A stretch of DNA of 7,932 nt from the NCBI GenBank assembly GCA_016927175.1, contig JAFGNC010000168.1, positions 1 to 7,932 of the forward strand. Reading direction: 5' to 3'. The translations under genes were made by a program, and so were the position numbers. The DNA comes from Gammaproteobacteria bacterium (GTDB lineage: Bacteria > Pseudomonadota > Gammaproteobacteria > Steroidobacterales > Rariloculaceae). Below, piece after piece: positions 5,928 through 7,932 of the stretch; the first letter of the stretch is position 1; every line of letters begins with the position of its first letter. The notes under the pieces are model-generated. The model was not told the DNA's origin. It did not search any database and worked only from the letters and a program-made list of their open reading frames with translations.

Positions 5928-6317
5928 TCAACGGATCACTGTGATGTCCACGCCGATCTCGAGCTTCGCCCATGCCCGATCCGCCGTCAGCACCGGCAAG
6001 CCCTCGACCAGGCCCAGGCCGAGGCACGCCCGTTCGCCTATCGAGAGTCCGAGCCGCCTCGTGGCCTGCCGCATCGACGCGGATGTCAGCGCGGCCTCTT
6101 CGTCGAACGGCCGGATCCGGATATCGAGACTCCCGCGGATTCGGCGCCTGTCGTCTTCCGACACGCCTCGATCGACGAGCTTCGCCAGCACCTCCGCCCA
6201 ATTTACCGCCGACATCGCGGCCGAGCCCGAGCCGAGAACGTCGAGGACGGCTTCGGCTCCGGGCTCGTCGTCCAGCCATGCCAGCAACGCCGACGCGTCG
6301 AGCACGGCCTCAGTCAA
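5928..6317 (-). CDS. vapC: VapC-like PIN-domain ribonuclease toxin
   Basis: This 129-residue PIN domain has the normal size of a type II toxin RNase. The acidic pocket is visible: Asp7 in AVLDASALLAWL (4-15), Glu42 in SAVNWAEVLAKL (36-47), Glu95 in LSIGERACLGLG (91-102) and Asp113 in PVLTADRAW (108-116). The third position is usually Asp in SLGDRACL; Glu here is conservative and probably keeps Mg binding. Such toxins cut specific tRNA or rRNA sites and halt translation when freed from the antitoxin; the target is not readable. The ATG at 6317 lies inside the antitoxin's last codons (8-bp overlap), giving translational coupling. The protein is cytoplasmic. Confidence 0.9.
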   Translation of the reverse strand: MTEAVLDASALLAWLDDEPGAEAVLDVLGSGSAAMSAVNWAEVLAKLVDRGVSEDDRRRIRGSLDIRIRPFDEEAALTSASMRQATRRLGLSIGERACLGLGLVEGLPVLTADRAWAKLEIGVDITVIR

Positions 6318-6777
6318 CGTCGCGCTCCGCCTCGCGCCGACGCTCGGCGATCAGCTCCGCGGCCATTCCTTCGTCGCTCTTCGGGTACTTCCGGAGGACT
6401 TCCCGCGCCGATCGAAGACCGGCCCTCCGTGTCAGGACTCGCAACTCGTCGCCTTCGATTCGAACGAGCAACTCCTCGCCAGGAGAAGCGCACCACGAGC
6501 TCAGGATCCGCTGCGGCAGGGAGATGCGACCCGTTTCGTCCAGGGTCGCCCTCGCGGGCGCCGATGCGGGGGCACGGTCTGCGTCCCGGACCGCGTTTGC
6601 GTCGGGCGAGATGCCCGCCCGCTTCAGCACGTTGTAGGCATGCTGGTATCGGATGCCGAGAAATCGGCCGATGTCGGCCGGCGCGACGCCGGCACGGCCG
6701 AGCGCGCGAATCTTGTCTGCCTTTGTAGGCAGTGAGCGCGTGATGCGCCGCATCTCGCTGTCGGTCAGTGATTCCAT
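6310..6777 (-). CDS. Antitoxin with N-terminal HTH-like segment and C-terminal AbrB/SpoVT-MazE domain
   Basis: The protein has 155 residues. Residues 19-53 (TKADKIRALGRAGVAPADIGRFLGIRYQHAYNVLK) look like a helix-turn-helix that occurs in antitoxins of some PIN toxins. A Pro/Ala-rich linker at 60-76 follows. Residues 77-120 (TLDETGRISLPQRIL, then GEELLVRIEGDELRVLTRRAG) form an AbrB/MazE/SpoVT swapped-hairpin DNA-binding domain. The acidic-basic tail 121-155 probably wraps the toxin. It would neutralise the PIN toxin and repress the operon. Two potential DNA-binding parts fit the complex operator upstream (6794-6852). The ATG at 6777 has no Shine-Dalgarno; an in-frame ATG at 6753 (Met9) is possible, and an in-frame TAA at 6816-6814 limits extension. 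The gene order antitoxin-toxin with an 8-bp overlap is typical. Confidence 0.88.
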   Translation of the reverse strand: MESLTDSEMRRITRSLPTKADKIRALGRAGVAPADIGRFLGIRYQHAYNVLKRAGISPDANAVRDADRAPASAPARATLDETGRISLPQRILSSWCASPGEELLVRIEGDELRVLTRRAGLRSAREVLRKYPKSDEGMAAELIAERRREAERDVD

Positions 6778-6793
6778 GGCGAAGGACGGCAGA

Positions 6794-6831
6794 GAGTTAC
6801 TCTGCAGTGAACGTTAACTAATGTGTAACTC
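6794..6831. promoter_or_regulatory. Nested 38-bp operator dyad of the toxin-antitoxin operon
   Basis: Outer arms GAGTTAC (6794-6800) and GTAACTC (6825-6831) are exact complements. An inner imperfect palindrome, AGTgAACGTTaACT (6806-6819), has the same centre, between 6812 and 6813. All four half-sites resemble AGTTAAC, and within each half they repeat every 12 bp. The site covers the predicted transcription start and early leader, just upstream of the antitoxin ATG. Such nested dyads fit cooperative binding by an antitoxin or antitoxin-toxin oligomer; that is inferred. Confidence 0.65.
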
Positions 6832-6835
6832 AATG

Positions 6836-6852
6836 TGGTTATAGCTTAACCA
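6836..6852. promoter_or_regulatory. Second operator-like dyad over the -10 box
   Basis: TGGTTA (6836-6841) and TAACCA (6847-6852) are exact complements around five bases. The centre is about 31.5 bp (three helical turns) from that of the 38-bp dyad, so both would face the same side of the DNA. It overlaps the -10 box of the promoter, a natural position for a repressor. Confidence 0.5.
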
Positions 6853-6866
6853 AAGGCTCGGATCAA
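6838..6866 (-). promoter_or_regulatory. Sigma70-like promoter of the antitoxin-toxin operon
   Basis: On the minus strand a -35 box TTGATC (6866-6861) and a -10 box TATAAC (6843-6838) are separated by exactly 17 bp. Transcription should start near 6831, giving a leader of about 54 bases. The region is AT-rich within GC-rich surroundings. The operator dyads overlap its -10 box and start site. Confidence 0.65.
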
Positions 6867-6989
6867 TGCCCGGCGAGGCTCGCGGCGGCCGCCGCCCCTG
6901 CTCGCGGTGACCCGGCACCCGTTGTGTGACTGAACCACTCCACTGGGCAGTCATTGCGGGCAGCTGAATTCGCGGACGCGAGTAACCGG

Positions 6990-7018
6990 CCGCGGCCGGC
7001 CGGCGGCCGCGGTATAGT
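6990..7018 (+). promoter_or_regulatory. GC-rich 9-bp hairpin abutting a -10 box (right DUF6152 gene)
   Basis: CCGCGGCCG (6990-6998) and CGGCCGCGG (7004-7012) are exact complements around a 5-base loop. Immediately after comes TATAGT (7013-7018), a good -10 box for the plus-strand gene at 7055. No -35 box is visible because the dyad fills its place, which suggests an activator or repressor site. The predicted leader is about 30 bases. The remaining 6867-6989 holds short GC-rich palindromes only. Confidence 0.35.
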
Positions 7019-7054
7019 CGCGGGATCGACGATCGAGACTCGTCGGGGGGAAGG

Positions 7055-7932
7055 ATGACACTACGCATACCGGCGCTCGTCGCACTGCTCGGCGCCGTCC
7101 ACACGGCCGGCGCGCACCACGCGTTCGCGCCGCACTTCGACAGCGACAAGCCCGTCGTGATCACGGGCGAGGTCACCACGTTCGAGCGCCGGAACCCGCA
7201 TGCGTACCTGCACGTGTCGGCCGTCGATGAGAACGGCCTGACGCGCGAGTACGTCTGCGAGTCGCACGGCGTCACGCAGCTCACGCGAAACGGGATCCAT
7301 CCGGACATGCTGGCGCCGGGTACCGTCGTCACGTTGCGCGGCTCGCAGGCGCGGCGCGACCCTTACGGCTGCTTCTTCACGTCCGTCGAGCTCGAGGACG
7401 GCCGCGTGCTCGACGTGAACGGGCCGCGCGGCCCGAAGAGCGAGCGCGAGGAAATCCAACGCACCGACATCTACGGCACGTGGATGCGCGCTTCGGCGAG
7501 CGGCACGCCGAGCGGCAGCCAGCCGATGCTCGATTTCATGACGCCGGCGGGCGAGGCGGCCGTCGCGGCGTACGACCCGTTCACGGACGACCCGACGTTC
7601 CGCTGCGACCCGGTCTCGATCCGCCGCGTCTGGTTCGCGCCTGGCACGCCGCTGTCGATCAGCCGGCAGGGGGACAAGATCATCCTGAAGCACGAGTGGA
7701 TGGACGTGGAGCGCGTCGTCCATCTCGATGTCGCGGCGCACCCGGCGGAGGGTCCGCGCACGACGCTCGGTCACTCGATCGGCCGTTTCGAGGGCGATAC
7801 GCTCGTGATCGAGACGGCGAATTATGCGGCGGGGGTGTTGAGCCAGTACGTCGAAACCCCCGGCAAGCCGATCCGGGGCATGCTGCATTCGGACGCGCTG
7901 ACGTCTACCGAGCGCGTGCGTTTCGACGCCGA
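7055..7932 (+). CDS. DUF6152 family exported protein, two-part form (cut by right window edge)
   Basis: The frame is open from the ATG at 7055 to the edge, giving 292 residues. Residues 1-20 are a signal peptide ending in AGA, followed at once by His21-His22. The DUF6152 part (about 21-115) shows the VVITGEVTTFERRNPHAYL segment with NPHA at 47-50, then CESHGVTQLTRNGI (68-81) and a PGTVVTLRGSQARRDPYGCFF stretch (88-108). A further region of at least 160 residues begins at TDIYGTWMR (137-145) and contains GRFEGDTLVIETANY (243-257), a feature shared by many long proteins of this group. The ATG has a G-rich tract (GGGGGGAAGG) directly upstream. It is a longer relative of the protein at 1-243 on the other strand. 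Function is unknown; periplasmic location is inferred from the signal peptide. The divergent neighbour is the toxin-antitoxin operon. Confidence 0.85.
   Translation, partial: MTLRIPALVALLGAVHTAGAHHAFAPHFDSDKPVVITGEVTTFERRNPHAYLHVSAVDENGLTREYVCESHGVTQLTRNGIHPDMLAPGTVVTLRGSQARRDPYGCFFTSVELEDGRVLDVNGPRGPKSEREEIQRTDIYGTWMRASASGTPSGSQPMLDFMTPAGEAAVAAYDPFTDDPTFRCDPVSIRRVWFAPGTPLSISRQGDKIILKHEWMDVERVVHLDVAAHPAEGPRTTLGHSIGRFEGDTLVIETANYAAGVLSQYVETPGKPIRGMLHSDALTSTERVRFDA

Noticed and set aside
5625..6728. Plus-strand frame of 367 codons
   Set aside because: Antisense to the serine hydrolase, PIN toxin and antitoxin, all of which have clear domains.
6883..6953. CGGCGGCCGCCG palindrome (6883-6894) and TGACTG/CAGTCA arms (6927-6953)
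   Set aside because: Short and not positioned against a start or promoter; the long 15-base loop of the second makes it weak.

Overview
High-GC bacterial chromosome. Gene content (two DUF6152 exported proteins, SelO, a class C-like serine hydrolase, an ArsR/SRPBCC pair, a VapBC-type module) fits a GC-rich proteobacterium, most likely an environmental gammaproteobacterium, but there is no rRNA or other marker gene to place it. No insertion sequence, CRISPR array, rRNA or tRNA was seen.

Layout from left to right. (1) 1-243, minus: 5' part of a DUF6152 exported protein, cut by the left edge. (2) 481-1556, minus: an SRPBCC/AHSA1-fold protein followed by an ArsR-type repressor, read from one promoter at about 1601-1627 that overlaps a perfect 16-bp palindrome. 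(3) 1630-1763, minus: a short stretch that looks like a frameshifted remnant of a PIN-domain toxin. (4) 1794-2183, minus: a small clan AA (retropepsin-like) aspartic protease. (5) 2427-2929, plus: a 15-codon leader ORF coupled by an ATGA overlap to a pyridoxamine-phosphate-oxidase-like flavoprotein. (6) 3053-4534, plus: selO, protein adenylyltransferase, starting with GTG. (7) 4561-5850, minus: an exported serine hydrolase convergent with selO, with a short duplicated hairpin at the junction. (8) 5928-6777, minus: a PIN toxin and its HTH-AbrB antitoxin, overlapping by 8 bp, with a good sigma70-like promoter and nested operator dyads upstream. (9) 7055-7932, plus: a second, longer DUF6152 exported protein, cut by the right edge.

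The window has no single pathway. It is a set of small independent modules (regulator plus SRPBCC, toxin-antitoxin, single enzymes) flanked by two DUF6152 genes facing outward. The most informative non-coding parts are the two promoter/operator regions at 1601-1627 and 6794-6866. I see no clear undescribed multi-gene system. The points most worth a second look are the vapBC operator geometry, the candidate PIN remnant, the coupled leader ORF at 2427, and the predicted His-His N-termini of both DUF6152 proteins.
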